From the NCBI GenBank assembly GCA_965369635.1, contig CBDURC010000116.1:1-9540 (forward strand): a DNA stretch of 9,540 bases, in the 5' to 3' direction. Under the pieces are notes generated by a model. It saw nothing but the letters and a program-made list of their open reading frames with translations, had not been told where the DNA came from and did no database searches. Position 1 is the first letter of the stretch. Each line of letters begins with the position of its first letter. The stretch is from UBA3071 sp965369635 (GTDB taxonomy: Bacteria > Chloroflexota > Anaerolineae > UBA3071). A program made the position numbers and the translations under genes. Below are positions 1-5,683 of this stretch, one piece after another.

Positions 1-216
1 CAAAAGCGCTTGGAACATTGCGGCTGGTGTGAGGAGTTGCCTTGCCACCGGTTCGATTGGAATCCAGAAAAGCTGGATGAGGCGACCTTCGCCACCAATC
101 GGGAGAGGGCCATTACCAACTTACTGCGGCGGCGTGAAGTGGGTACGGAGGTGTGGCTTGAGGAGCAAGCTGAGGAGAAACCGAATCACTCATCAGGAGT
201 AAACCAGAGAACATGA
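1..216 (+). CDS. DUF3795-type protein, C-terminal part (5' end outside window)
   Basis: Reading frame 1 is open from the window edge to TGA at 214-216, giving about 71 residues of a C-terminal region. It starts with a Cys cluster (EHCGWCEELPCHRF) and ends in an Arg-rich helix followed by the pattern NLLRRREVGTEVWLEEQ. Small Cys-rich DUF3795 proteins end this way, with a CxxC-type zinc or metal site followed by a 'N-L-x-x-x-x-x-x-G-x-E-x-W-L-x-x-Q' tail; the match is from family memory, not a search. Function of the family is unknown. The TGA overlaps the ATG of the next gene (ATGA at 213-216), which suggests translational coupling and co-transcription with the GH130 gene. The start codon and N-terminal Cys residues lie outside the window, so completeness cannot be judged. 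Confidence 0.65.
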   Translation, partial: QKRLEHCGWCEELPCHRFDWNPEKLDEATFATNRERAITNLLRRREVGTEVWLEEQAEEKPNHSSGVNQRT

Positions 217-1199
217 CTGGAGCCATAGTCAAGCGATTCAAAGGCAACCCCATCCTTACCAGAAACGACGTTCCCTATCCCGTAGCGACGGTTCACAACG
301 CGGGCATGGTCAAGCACGACGGCCGCTACATCATGCTCTTTCGCGCCCACCGGCGCAACGGCCGCTCCATCCTGGGGTTGGCGGAAAGCGAAGACGGCTT
401 TCACTTCCGGGTGCGGCCGGAGCCATTCATGGTGCCTGCCCGCGCCTCGGCAGGCGGGCCTGCCACTGAAGGGGTTTTTGCGGCCTACGAGGAATACGGC
501 GTCGAAGACCCCCGCATCTGCGCGATGGAGGCAATGGAGGCAATGGAGGCGAGGGAGGGGCGCTATCTCATCACCTACAGCGCCTACTCCCGGCACGGCG
601 TGCGCATCGGACTGGCTCAAACCAGGGATTTCCAGTCAGTGGAGCGGGTTTCGCTGATAACCGAAGCGGATTATCGCAACGTGGTGCTGTTTCCCCGCAA
701 GTTCGACGGACGTTACGCCCGGCTGGACCGTCCCCATTCCGAGATCTCCCCCTGGTCCATCTGGCTCTCCTACTCGCCCGACCTGGTACACTGGGGGGAT
801 TCCAGGTTGGTGATGAAACCCGTGCAATATCACTGGGACGAGATGAAGATCGGCCCCGGGGCCACGCCCTTTGAGACCGAGCACGGTTGGCTGCACATCT
901 ACCACGGCGTCTTTCCCACCATGGCCGGTTCGGTCTACCGCCTTGGGGTCGCGCTTCATGATCTCGAAGACCCGAACAGGATCATCGGTGTCTCGGACGA
1001 GTGGATCCTGCAACCGGAAGACCCCTGGGAGGTGACAGGGTACGTCCCTAACGTCGTGTTTACCTGCGGGGCGATCCCAGAAGGGGATGGCACGGTCAAG
1101 ATCTACTGGGGCGGGGCAGACACCGTGATGTGCGTCGGCACGGCGGAGATCAGCGACCTGGTGGATCTGTGCCTGGAGAACCCAAGATCACCTTTTTGA
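213..1199 (+). CDS. GH130 family glycoside phosphorylase/hydrolase (beta-mannoside-type), copy 1
   Basis: A 328-residue protein with the five-bladed beta-propeller signature of GH130, a family of beta-1,4-mannosyl phosphorylases with some hydrolases. Visible landmarks: N-terminal GNPIL (11-15) and HNAGMVKHDGRY (29-39); GVEDPR (96-101), whose Asp99 aligns with the family's proposed general acid; NVVLFPRKFDGRY (156-168) and LSYSPDLVHW (185-194); KIGPGATPFETEHGWLHIYHG (212-232), with a His in the IYHG motif that helps bind phosphate in characterised phosphorylases. No signal peptide, so it is probably cytoplasmic and acts on imported manno-oligosaccharides; exact substrate is not determinable. 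ATG start overlaps the upstream stop; AGGAG at 195-199 is rather far (13 nt), consistent with coupling. Odd: two in-frame expansions flank the catalytic Asp, residues 77-84 and 104-115 (described separately). A paralogue follows after 61 bp. Confidence 0.85.
   Translation: MTGAIVKRFKGNPILTRNDVPYPVATVHNAGMVKHDGRYIMLFRAHRRNGRSILGLAESEDGFHFRVRPEPFMVPARASAGGPATEGVFAAYEEYGVEDPRICAMEAMEAMEAREGRYLITYSAYSRHGVRIGLAQTRDFQSVERVSLITEADYRNVVLFPRKFDGRYARLDRPHSEISPWSIWLSYSPDLVHWGDSRLVMKPVQYHWDEMKIGPGATPFETEHGWLHIYHGVFPTMAGSVYRLGVALHDLEDPNRIIGVSDEWILQPEDPWEVTGYVPNVVFTCGAIPEGDGTVKIYWGGADTVMCVGTAEISDLVDLCLENPRSPF
434..464 (+). repeat. Palindromic GC-rich insert inside GH130 gene 1
   Basis: GCCTGCC (434-440), its reverse complement GGCAGGC (449-455) and a second GCCTGCC (458-464) lie within 31 bp. 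CCTGCC at 435-440 and 459-464 forms a direct repeat with a 24-nt period, so precise loss of one period stays in frame and joins MVPA directly to TEGVFAAYEEYG. It encodes residues 77-84 (RASAGGPA), a low-complexity stretch ahead of the GVEDPR motif. That it is an insertion is inferred; the repeats themselves are seen directly. Confidence 0.6.
522..557 (+). repeat. 4 x 9-bp in-frame tandem repeat (Ala-Met-Glu) in GH130 gene 1
   Basis: Four consecutive 9-mers, GCGATGGAG, GCAATGGAG, GCAATGGAG and GCGAGGGAG, encode A-M-E three times and then A-R-E (residues 104-115), just after the GVEDPR catalytic motif. Compared with GH130 copy 2 in this window, the distance from the Arg of DPR to the Thr of the following TY is 20 residues here against 11 there. 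The excess of 9 residues equals exactly three repeat units, pointing to expansion by slippage in this gene. Confidence 0.8.
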
Positions 1200-1202
1200 G
1201 GA

Positions 1203-1251
1203 GCTGGAGGTTGGAAGTTGGAAGCTGGAAATTGGAAACTGGAGATTGGAG
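1203..1251 (+). repeat. 7 x 7-bp tandem repeat between the GH130 genes
   Basis: Seven head-to-tail heptamers with consensus RYTGGAR: GCTGGAG, GTTGGAA, GTTGGAA, GCTGGAA, ATTGGAA, ACTGGAG, ATTGGAG. They occupy almost the whole 61-bp gap between the stop at 1199 and the ATG at 1261. The last unit and the following GAGAGAGAAC supply the purine-rich ribosome binding site of the second GH130 gene, so unit number could alter spacing or upstream structure but not the reading frame. Confidence 0.85.
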
Positions 1252-1260
1252 AGAGAGAAC

Positions 1261-2193
1261 ATGAAATTAGAACGGTACGCGGTGAATCCGGTCTTGCTGC
1301 CTGACCCGGCGTCGGATTGGGAGTGCTACAACGTCTTTAACCCCGGTGTCGTTCACCACCAGGGCCTGTTCCACATGTTCTACCGCGCCCAAGGGCTGGA
1401 TTGGGTCAGCCGCATCGGCTACGCGGTCAGCGAGGATGGGGTGCACTGGAACCGCTTGCGCCGGCCGGTGCTGAAGCCGGTGGACGGCAGCGACTCGCGC
1501 GGCGTCGAAGACCCGCGCGTCGTCGAGCTCGACGGCGTGTTCTACATGACCTACATCGCCTACGGCCGCGAGTTCCATGGCCAGGGCGAACCGACCCACG
1601 CGGGCGGCGGTATCCTGCCCATGATCGCCCGCAGCACGAACCTCATCACCTGGGAGCGGCTGGGGCCGATTGTGCGCGGCGAGGACAATAAGGATCACGT
1701 GCTATTCCCGCGCAAGATCGGCGGGCGCTACGCTGCGCTGCACCGCCGCTGGCCCCAGGTCTGGCTGGCCTACTCGGACGACCTGCTCACCTGGCGCGAA
1801 GAGGACATGGCACCTATCTATGGTCCCCGTGGCGGCGATCCCGATGCCTGGGATCACAAGAGCGTGGGCAGCAACGGCGTGCCCATCGAAACCGAGCACG
1901 GCTGGCTGCTGATCAACCATGGCTACAACGAGGATTTCGTTTACAAGTTCGGCGTCTGCTTGGTGGATCTGGATGATCCAACCAAGGTGATACGCCGTCC
2001 GAGGAGAGCCATCTTCTGGCCGGAGGAGCTGTGGGAGCTGCGCGGCGACAAGCCCAAGGTGGTCTTCTCCAACGCCAATCCGGTGGTGGAGGGCACCGTC
2101 TACGTCTACTATGGTGGCGGCGACCACGTCATCGGCCTGGCCACCTGCCAACTGGATGAGTTACTGCACTTTGCCCGGCATGGGCAGGTCTAG
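1261..2193 (+). CDS. GH130 family glycoside phosphorylase/hydrolase (beta-mannoside-type), copy 2
   Basis: From ATG 1261 this is 310 residues and reads as a full-length GH130 beta-propeller. Landmarks: NPVLLP (9-14); NVFNPGVVHHQGLFHMFYRAQ (24-44); GVEDPR (81-86) with predicted catalytic Asp84; NKDHVLFPRKIGGRYAALHRR (143-163); WLAYSDDLLTW (168-178); KSVGSNGVPIETEHGWLLINHG (200-221); and a C-terminal YVYYGGGDHVIGLA blade. I chose ATG 1261 over the in-frame TTG 1246 because GGAG at 1248-1251 is well placed before it and MKLERYAVNP matches the family N-terminus; TTG 1246 lies inside the tandem repeat. No signal peptide, so probably cytoplasmic. It differs clearly from copy 1 (KSVGSNG versus KIGPGAT; no expansions around DPR), so it probably has a different substrate or subfamily. 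Likely same transcript as copy 1. Phosphorylase versus hydrolase activity is not settled by sequence reading alone. Confidence 0.87.
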   Translation: MKLERYAVNPVLLPDPASDWECYNVFNPGVVHHQGLFHMFYRAQGLDWVSRIGYAVSEDGVHWNRLRRPVLKPVDGSDSRGVEDPRVVELDGVFYMTYIAYGREFHGQGEPTHAGGGILPMIARSTNLITWERLGPIVRGEDNKDHVLFPRKIGGRYAALHRRWPQVWLAYSDDLLTWREEDMAPIYGPRGGDPDAWDHKSVGSNGVPIETEHGWLLINHGYNEDFVYKFGVCLVDLDDPTKVIRRPRRAIFWPEELWELRGDKPKVVFSNANPVVEGTVYVYYGGGDHVIGLATCQLDELLHFARHGQV

Positions 2194-2350
2194 ATCGGAA
2201 ACAAGTGGCCCAGGCAACAGGCTATCCAACACAGTGACATAGCGGCCACAGCGGGTGCACACCTCCGCAAGGAGCATATCAGCGAGAAGGGGCGAGACCG
2301 TGTCAGAAGGTCTCGCCCCAATTCCTATCCGTGACTTCGACTCGCAGTTC
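2194..2350. other. Convergent intergenic region
   Basis: A 157-bp gap between the GH130 copy 2 stop and the DUF4139 stop. It contains the perfect 11-bp hairpin at 2289-2319. On the minus strand there is also a 38-codon open frame, 2277 down to 2161, with a CxxCGRY motif but no convincing ribosome binding site (see findings). Confidence 0.6.
2289..2319. terminator. Strong bidirectional hairpin, probable terminator
   Basis: GGGGCGAGACC (2289-2299) and GGTCTCGCCCC (2309-2319) form a perfect 11-bp stem with a 9-nt loop. It sits between two convergent genes, 96 nt after the GH130 stop and 32 nt after the DUF4139 stop. Neither side has a long U tract (AAUUCC on the plus RNA, UUCUCGC on the minus RNA), so it may be a non-canonical or Rho-assisted terminator. 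Position and stem strength are the main evidence. Confidence 0.75.
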
Positions 2351-3814
2351 CTACCACCGATAGCGCACAGTATAGGTCACTTCCGCCTCTCCGTCGGCGG
2401 CGACGGTGACCCGCCACTCCACCTGCTGGGCGTCCAGCTTGCTGTGCTCAGCGCTTTCCTCGACGATCTCCCACTCGCTCCAGCGGAACATGTGCTCCAC
2501 CACCCTCACTTCCACGTCTTCATCTTTGTGGTTGCGCAGGGTGATATGGTAGGATTCCTCCATCGTCCGCGCCCCTGGCTTCTTGAAATCGGTCTGCGTC
2601 CGCTCGCCGACGATGTCGAAGGCATCACCAACGTACAGCCTCACCTGTTCATCTTTGGGAGTATGGTCAATGGTGTCTTCGCCCACCAGCAGGTGCGCGC
2701 TGTCCACATCCTCCTTGTACACCCGCACTGTGCCCCGCGGCAGCTCGGCATCCACGCCGTCCTCGCCGGTCCCAAACTCCAGCATCACCTGCACCTTCTT
2801 GCTACCAGCCTGCGCACCGTAGCCCTGATCGGTGTTCAGCCAGCCCCAGAAGCGCACCCCCCTGGCCCCGTCGTAGACGAAGAACTTCTCCACGGCAACC
2901 CCGGTGGCGGTCACAAACTCGATCTGCTTGGTCTGCTTGTCCTTGACCGTGACCGGGCGCTGCACCTCGTACAGATGATACTCGAAGAACTCACGCTCTT
3001 CCACCGCAGGGGCGGCCTCCACCCGGGCCATGGCTTCATACATCACCATTCCCTTCGCCACGTCAGTCTCGGGAGCGCGGTGGATGTCGCCAGCGATGAG
3101 CTTCAGCTTGGCATCCCTGTAAGTGGCTCCACTGCGGTTGTCCAGGGTCACCCAGCCGTCCAGATCGAGGCTTTCGTCGTCCTGCGCCAGCAGCACCACG
3201 TAGTTGGCCGACCAGTTGATACCCCTGGTCATGTAGGTGACCTCCGCCTCGTGTTCGCCAGCCGTCTCCGTCTCCAGCAGCCAGACGAGCGTGGGCTTAG
3301 TGATCAGCCCCTCAGGCAACTCAGGGAAGCTGAATTCCTGCACGCGGCCCCTCTGCACCACGGTCACGCCGCCGTCGGGCCTCTGCAGGATGATGTCCCC
3401 CGTACCGCTGAGCAGCGTACCATCGTACACCGTGCCATCCTCGGTCACCAGACGGATGTCCTGATCCACGTACTTCTCCAGCAGCCGCTCCGAGCCCACG
3501 ACATCGTACTCGAAGTTCTGCTCCCAGACAGCCGTGCCCTCGGGGTCGGTGAGGGAGCGGAAGTGCACGCTGGTGGGATCAATCCGCGCCGCCACATCGC
3601 TGAAGTGGACTTCGTTGAGCCCGGCGTCTAGCTCTAGCAAGCGATGCTCCTTGACCAGCGCCAGGTCCTGGTTGTAGACGGTGAGTTCGACGCCGGTTCC
3701 CGCGGCCTGAGCTGCCGATTTGCCCGCACCGCTGGCCGCCATGCCGTACACGAGAAACAGCGTCAGCAGCAGGCTAACGACAACAACTTTACTTCTGCGC
3801 ATTCTCTTTTCCAT
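2351..3814 (-). CDS. Secreted DUF4139 domain protein
   Basis: A 487-residue protein of unknown function. Residues 1-9 are basic (KRMRRSK), 10-29 are strongly hydrophobic, and Ala-rich sites at about 27-38 offer signal-peptidase cleavage, so it is probably exported; no lipobox Cys is seen. The mature N-terminus (VELTVYNQDLALVKEHRLLEL) and the pattern from about 197 (RGINWSANYVVLLA, then LDGWVTLDNRSGATYRDAKLKLIAGD) match DUF4139 proteins, related to the family annotated 'mucoidy inhibitor MuiA', recalled rather than searched. The C-terminal half is beta-rich and ends YTVRYRW, typical of repeated beta-sandwich folds. ATG 3814 is preceded by GAGAGGAG with about 7 nt spacing; a second ATG at 3802 is less well placed. 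It stands alone on its strand, with hairpins in its upstream region and no neighbour that hints at its role. Confidence 0.8.
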   Translation of the reverse strand: MEKRMRRSKVVVVSLLLTLFLVYGMAASGAGKSAAQAAGTGVELTVYNQDLALVKEHRLLELDAGLNEVHFSDVAARIDPTSVHFRSLTDPEGTAVWEQNFEYDVVGSERLLEKYVDQDIRLVTEDGTVYDGTLLSGTGDIILQRPDGGVTVVQRGRVQEFSFPELPEGLITKPTLVWLLETETAGEHEAEVTYMTRGINWSANYVVLLAQDDESLDLDGWVTLDNRSGATYRDAKLKLIAGDIHRAPETDVAKGMVMYEAMARVEAAPAVEEREFFEYHLYEVQRPVTVKDKQTKQIEFVTATGVAVEKFFVYDGARGVRFWGWLNTDQGYGAQAGSKKVQVMLEFGTGEDGVDAELPRGTVRVYKEDVDSAHLLVGEDTIDHTPKDEQVRLYVGDAFDIVGERTQTDFKKPGARTMEESYHITLRNHKDEDVEVRVVEHMFRWSEWEIVEESAEHSKLDAQQVEWRVTVAADGEAEVTYTVRYRW

Positions 3815-4011
3815 CGTTTTCTCCTCTCCCGTTCTGGTTTGCGCCGGCCTGGTGACCGGCGCTGTAGCTGAATGCGAGGCGATACTGCCCCGCCATCATC
3901 TCTGGTGGGGGAACGGCCATCACGAGAACGCCTCCAACTCCCAAAGGCCGTTTGCCCCATCTTGTGTACCGTCAGCAATGAAGACGTTGAGGCATCGCGA
4001 AAGGTTCCGTT
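3815..4011. other. Divergent intergenic region with hairpins upstream of the DUF4139 gene
   Basis: GCGCCGG (3841-3847) and CCGGCGC (3856-3862) form a perfect 7-bp stem with an 8-nt loop about 27 nt before the DUF4139 ATG, so it would lie in that gene's 5' untranslated RNA. A second, imperfect stem pairs 3906-3918 (TGGGGGAACGGCC) with 3946-3959 (GGCCGTTTGCCCCA). I found no convincing minus-strand promoter boxes for the DUF4139 gene and no credible gene in this stretch. Confidence 0.5.
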
Positions 4012-4040
4012 TTGACAGCCACGCGCTCTTGGACTATACT
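4012..4040 (+). promoter_or_regulatory. Upstream sigma70-type promoter for asnS (P1)
   Basis: A perfect -35 box TTGACA at 4012-4017 is followed after 17 bp by TATACT at 4035-4040. This is near-consensus and on the strand of asnS. Predicted transcription start is near 4047, giving a leader of about 300 nt. Confidence 0.75.
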
Positions 4041-4124
4041 GTCGGTTCGTACGGCTCAACAGCCTGACCTGTCCGCAAGACGGCGGGCCGGGCTCCCACG
4101 ACCAGGTATGGACGTCATCCCAGG

Positions 4125-4153
4125 TGGACAGCTATCCGCTTGTGTGCTATAAT
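4125..4153 (+). promoter_or_regulatory. Downstream extended -10 promoter for asnS (P2)
   Basis: TGGACA at 4125-4130, a 17-bp spacer, then a perfect TATAAT at 4148-4153 preceded by TGC (extended -10). Predicted start is near 4160, giving a leader of about 194 nt. Just upstream, CCAGGTATGGAC (4102-4113) and CCAGGTGGAC (4120-4129) form an imperfect direct repeat overlapping the -35 box, a possible operator. Confidence 0.75.
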
Positions 4154-4154
4154 C

Positions 4155-4353
4155 TGGACGTTGGCGATTCCGCTGGTAGTGACGACATCAGTCGTCCAAA
4201 TGGAGTGAAAGCGACTGAAGTCCGCGTCCTGTGGTTCGTAGTGATCATGCCCTGGATGTGGGGCACTCCGAGATTCGCCAAACTCCAGTCATGATCTTGG
4301 AATCTGGAGTTATCTGCCAAGAACTTCCCCAATTCACTGTACGGAGGACACGG
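4155..4353 (+). promoter_or_regulatory. Structured 5' leader of asnS
   Basis: Two perfect inverted repeats lie in the predicted leader. GACGAC (4181-4186) with GTCGTC (4191-4196) encloses a 4-nt loop, and AACTCCAG (4281-4288) with CTGGAGTT (4304-4311) encloses a 15-nt loop. TGGACG (4155-4160) could pair instead with CGTCCA (4193-4198), excluding the first stem. The region is in frame with asnS as far back as 4231 but its codons do not resemble an AsnRS N-terminus. I could not find the T-box core sequence, so no riboswitch class is claimed. GGAGG at 4343-4347 is the asnS ribosome binding site. Confidence 0.5.
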
Positions 4354-5658
4354 GTGGCCCACGATACTCGCATTGAAGACATCGGATCGCACGAAGGCCA
4401 GGAAGTTACCCTCAGGGGCTGGCTGTCGCTGAAGACGGGCAAGGGGAAACTGCAGTTCCTGCGCATGCGTGACGGCACCGGCATCGTCCAGGCAGTTGTC
4501 TTCAGGAAAGACGTTTCCCCGGAAGTGTTCGACAGAGCCAAACGGCTGAGCCTGGAATCGTCCTTCATCGTCACAGGACTCGTATGTGCCGACGAGCGGG
4601 CCCCTGGCACCCCGGGCGGCTACGAGATTGGCGTAACGGACCTGCAGATCGTGCACGAGGCCGCAGAGTATCCCATCGCCCCCAAGGAGCACAGTGTGGA
4701 GTTCCTAATGGACAACCGCCACCTGTGGCTGCGCTCATCCCGTCAGTGGGCCATACTGAGGATACGAGCCACCGTCGTTCGGAGTATTCGCGACTGGTTG
4801 GACGAGCACGGCTTCCTCAATGTAGACACGCCCATTCTCACCCCCTCAGCCTGCGAGGGCACCAGCACCCTTTTCGAGACCGATTACTTCGGCGATCCCG
4901 CCTTCCTGACCCAGAGCGGTCAGCTCTACAACGAGGCCACCATCATGGCCTTCGGCAAAGTCTACTGCTTCGGCCCCACCTTCCGCGCCGAGAAGTCCAA
5001 GACCCGCCGCCACCTGACGGAGTTCTGGATGGTGGAGCCCGAGATGGCCTTCGCCGACCTGGAGGAGTGCATGCGCGTCCAGGAGGAATTCGTAAGCTAC
5101 ATCGTGCAGAGGATCTTGCAAGAGCGGGCGCCAGAACTGGAAACGCTGGAGCGTAACACGGCTCCGTTGGAGCAGGTGGTACCTCCGTTCCCCCGCATCA
5201 GCTACGACGAGGCTGTGAAGATGCTGAACCAGAGCGGGGTGCCCATCACCTGGGGCGATGATTTCGGCTCTCCCCACGAGACCTACATCGCCGGGCAGTT
5301 CGACAGGCCGGTTCTGGTCCACCACTATCCCACGCAGTGCAAGGCGTTCTACATGGAGCCAGAGAGTGAACGGCCCGAGGTGTGCAAATCGGTGGACCTG
5401 TTGGCTCCCGAAGGGTACGGCGAGATCATTGGCGGCGGCCAGCGCATGGCGCGCCTCGATCAACTGGAAGAGGCTGTTCGGCGACACGATCTGCCACGTG
5501 AGGCATTCGAATGGTACCTCGATTTGCGGCGTTTCGGTTCGGTGCCCCACAGCGGCTTCGGCCTGGGCGTGGAGCGCACCGTGGCCTGGGTCTGCGGCAT
5601 CAGGCACATCCGCGAGACCATTCCTTTCCCGCGCACGCTGCAGAGGATGTATCCGTGA
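4354..5658 (+). CDS. asnS: Asparaginyl-tRNA synthetase
   Basis: A 434-residue class IIb aminoacyl-tRNA synthetase that charges tRNA-Asn with asparagine using ATP in the cytoplasm. Residues 5-100 form the OB-fold anticodon-binding domain (TRIEDIGSHEGQEVTLRGWL, GTGIVQAVVF). Class II motif 2 is FRAEKSKTRRHLTEFWMVEPE (210-230), and motif 3 is GFGLGVERTV (401-410), where Arg408 contacts ATP. The segment SVDLLAPEGYGEIIGGGQR (346-364) and terminal IPFPRTLQRMYP are characteristic of AsnRS rather than AspRS. Length matches the family (about 430-465). I chose GTG 4354: GGAGG lies 6 nt upstream and family homology begins right there, whereas the in-frame GTG at 4231 would add 41 unlike residues. Two strong promoters precede it, and the next gene starts 25 nt after its stop, so both are probably co-transcribed. 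The TRRHLTE form of motif 2 differs from the E. coli-like NTSRHLAE. Confidence 0.95.
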   Translation: MAHDTRIEDIGSHEGQEVTLRGWLSLKTGKGKLQFLRMRDGTGIVQAVVFRKDVSPEVFDRAKRLSLESSFIVTGLVCADERAPGTPGGYEIGVTDLQIVHEAAEYPIAPKEHSVEFLMDNRHLWLRSSRQWAILRIRATVVRSIRDWLDEHGFLNVDTPILTPSACEGTSTLFETDYFGDPAFLTQSGQLYNEATIMAFGKVYCFGPTFRAEKSKTRRHLTEFWMVEPEMAFADLEECMRVQEEFVSYIVQRILQERAPELETLERNTAPLEQVVPPFPRISYDEAVKMLNQSGVPITWGDDFGSPHETYIAGQFDRPVLVHHYPTQCKAFYMEPESERPEVCKSVDLLAPEGYGEIIGGGQRMARLDQLEEAVRRHDLPREAFEWYLDLRRFGSVPHSGFGLGVERTVAWVCGIRHIRETIPFPRTLQRMYP

Positions 5659-5683
5659 GAAAAGCATAGGAGCAGGACACGGC

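Noticed and set aside
1203..1251. CRISPR-like array
   Set aside because: Units of 7 bp are contiguous without spacers, so this is a microsatellite-type tandem repeat.
2255..3631. A 458-codon plus-strand open frame opposite the DUF4139 gene
   Set aside because: The minus-strand gene has a signal peptide, ribosome binding site and recognisable domain. The plus frame is His/Leu-rich antisense sequence typical of GC-rich codon bias and matches no family I know.
4231..4353. Longer AsnRS with start GTG 4231
   Set aside because: The extra 41 residues do not resemble the AsnRS N-terminus, and GGAGG sits 6 nt before GTG 4354, where homology begins.
4155..4353. T-box riboswitch ahead of asnS
   Set aside because: I could not find the conserved T-box core sequence or an antiterminator-terminator with U tract; only generic stems are visible.
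5258..5683. In-frame upstream extension of the transferase gene into asnS
   Set aside because: It would overlap the conserved synthetase C-terminus in another frame. Family homology begins at GTG 5684 with a suitable ribosome binding site.
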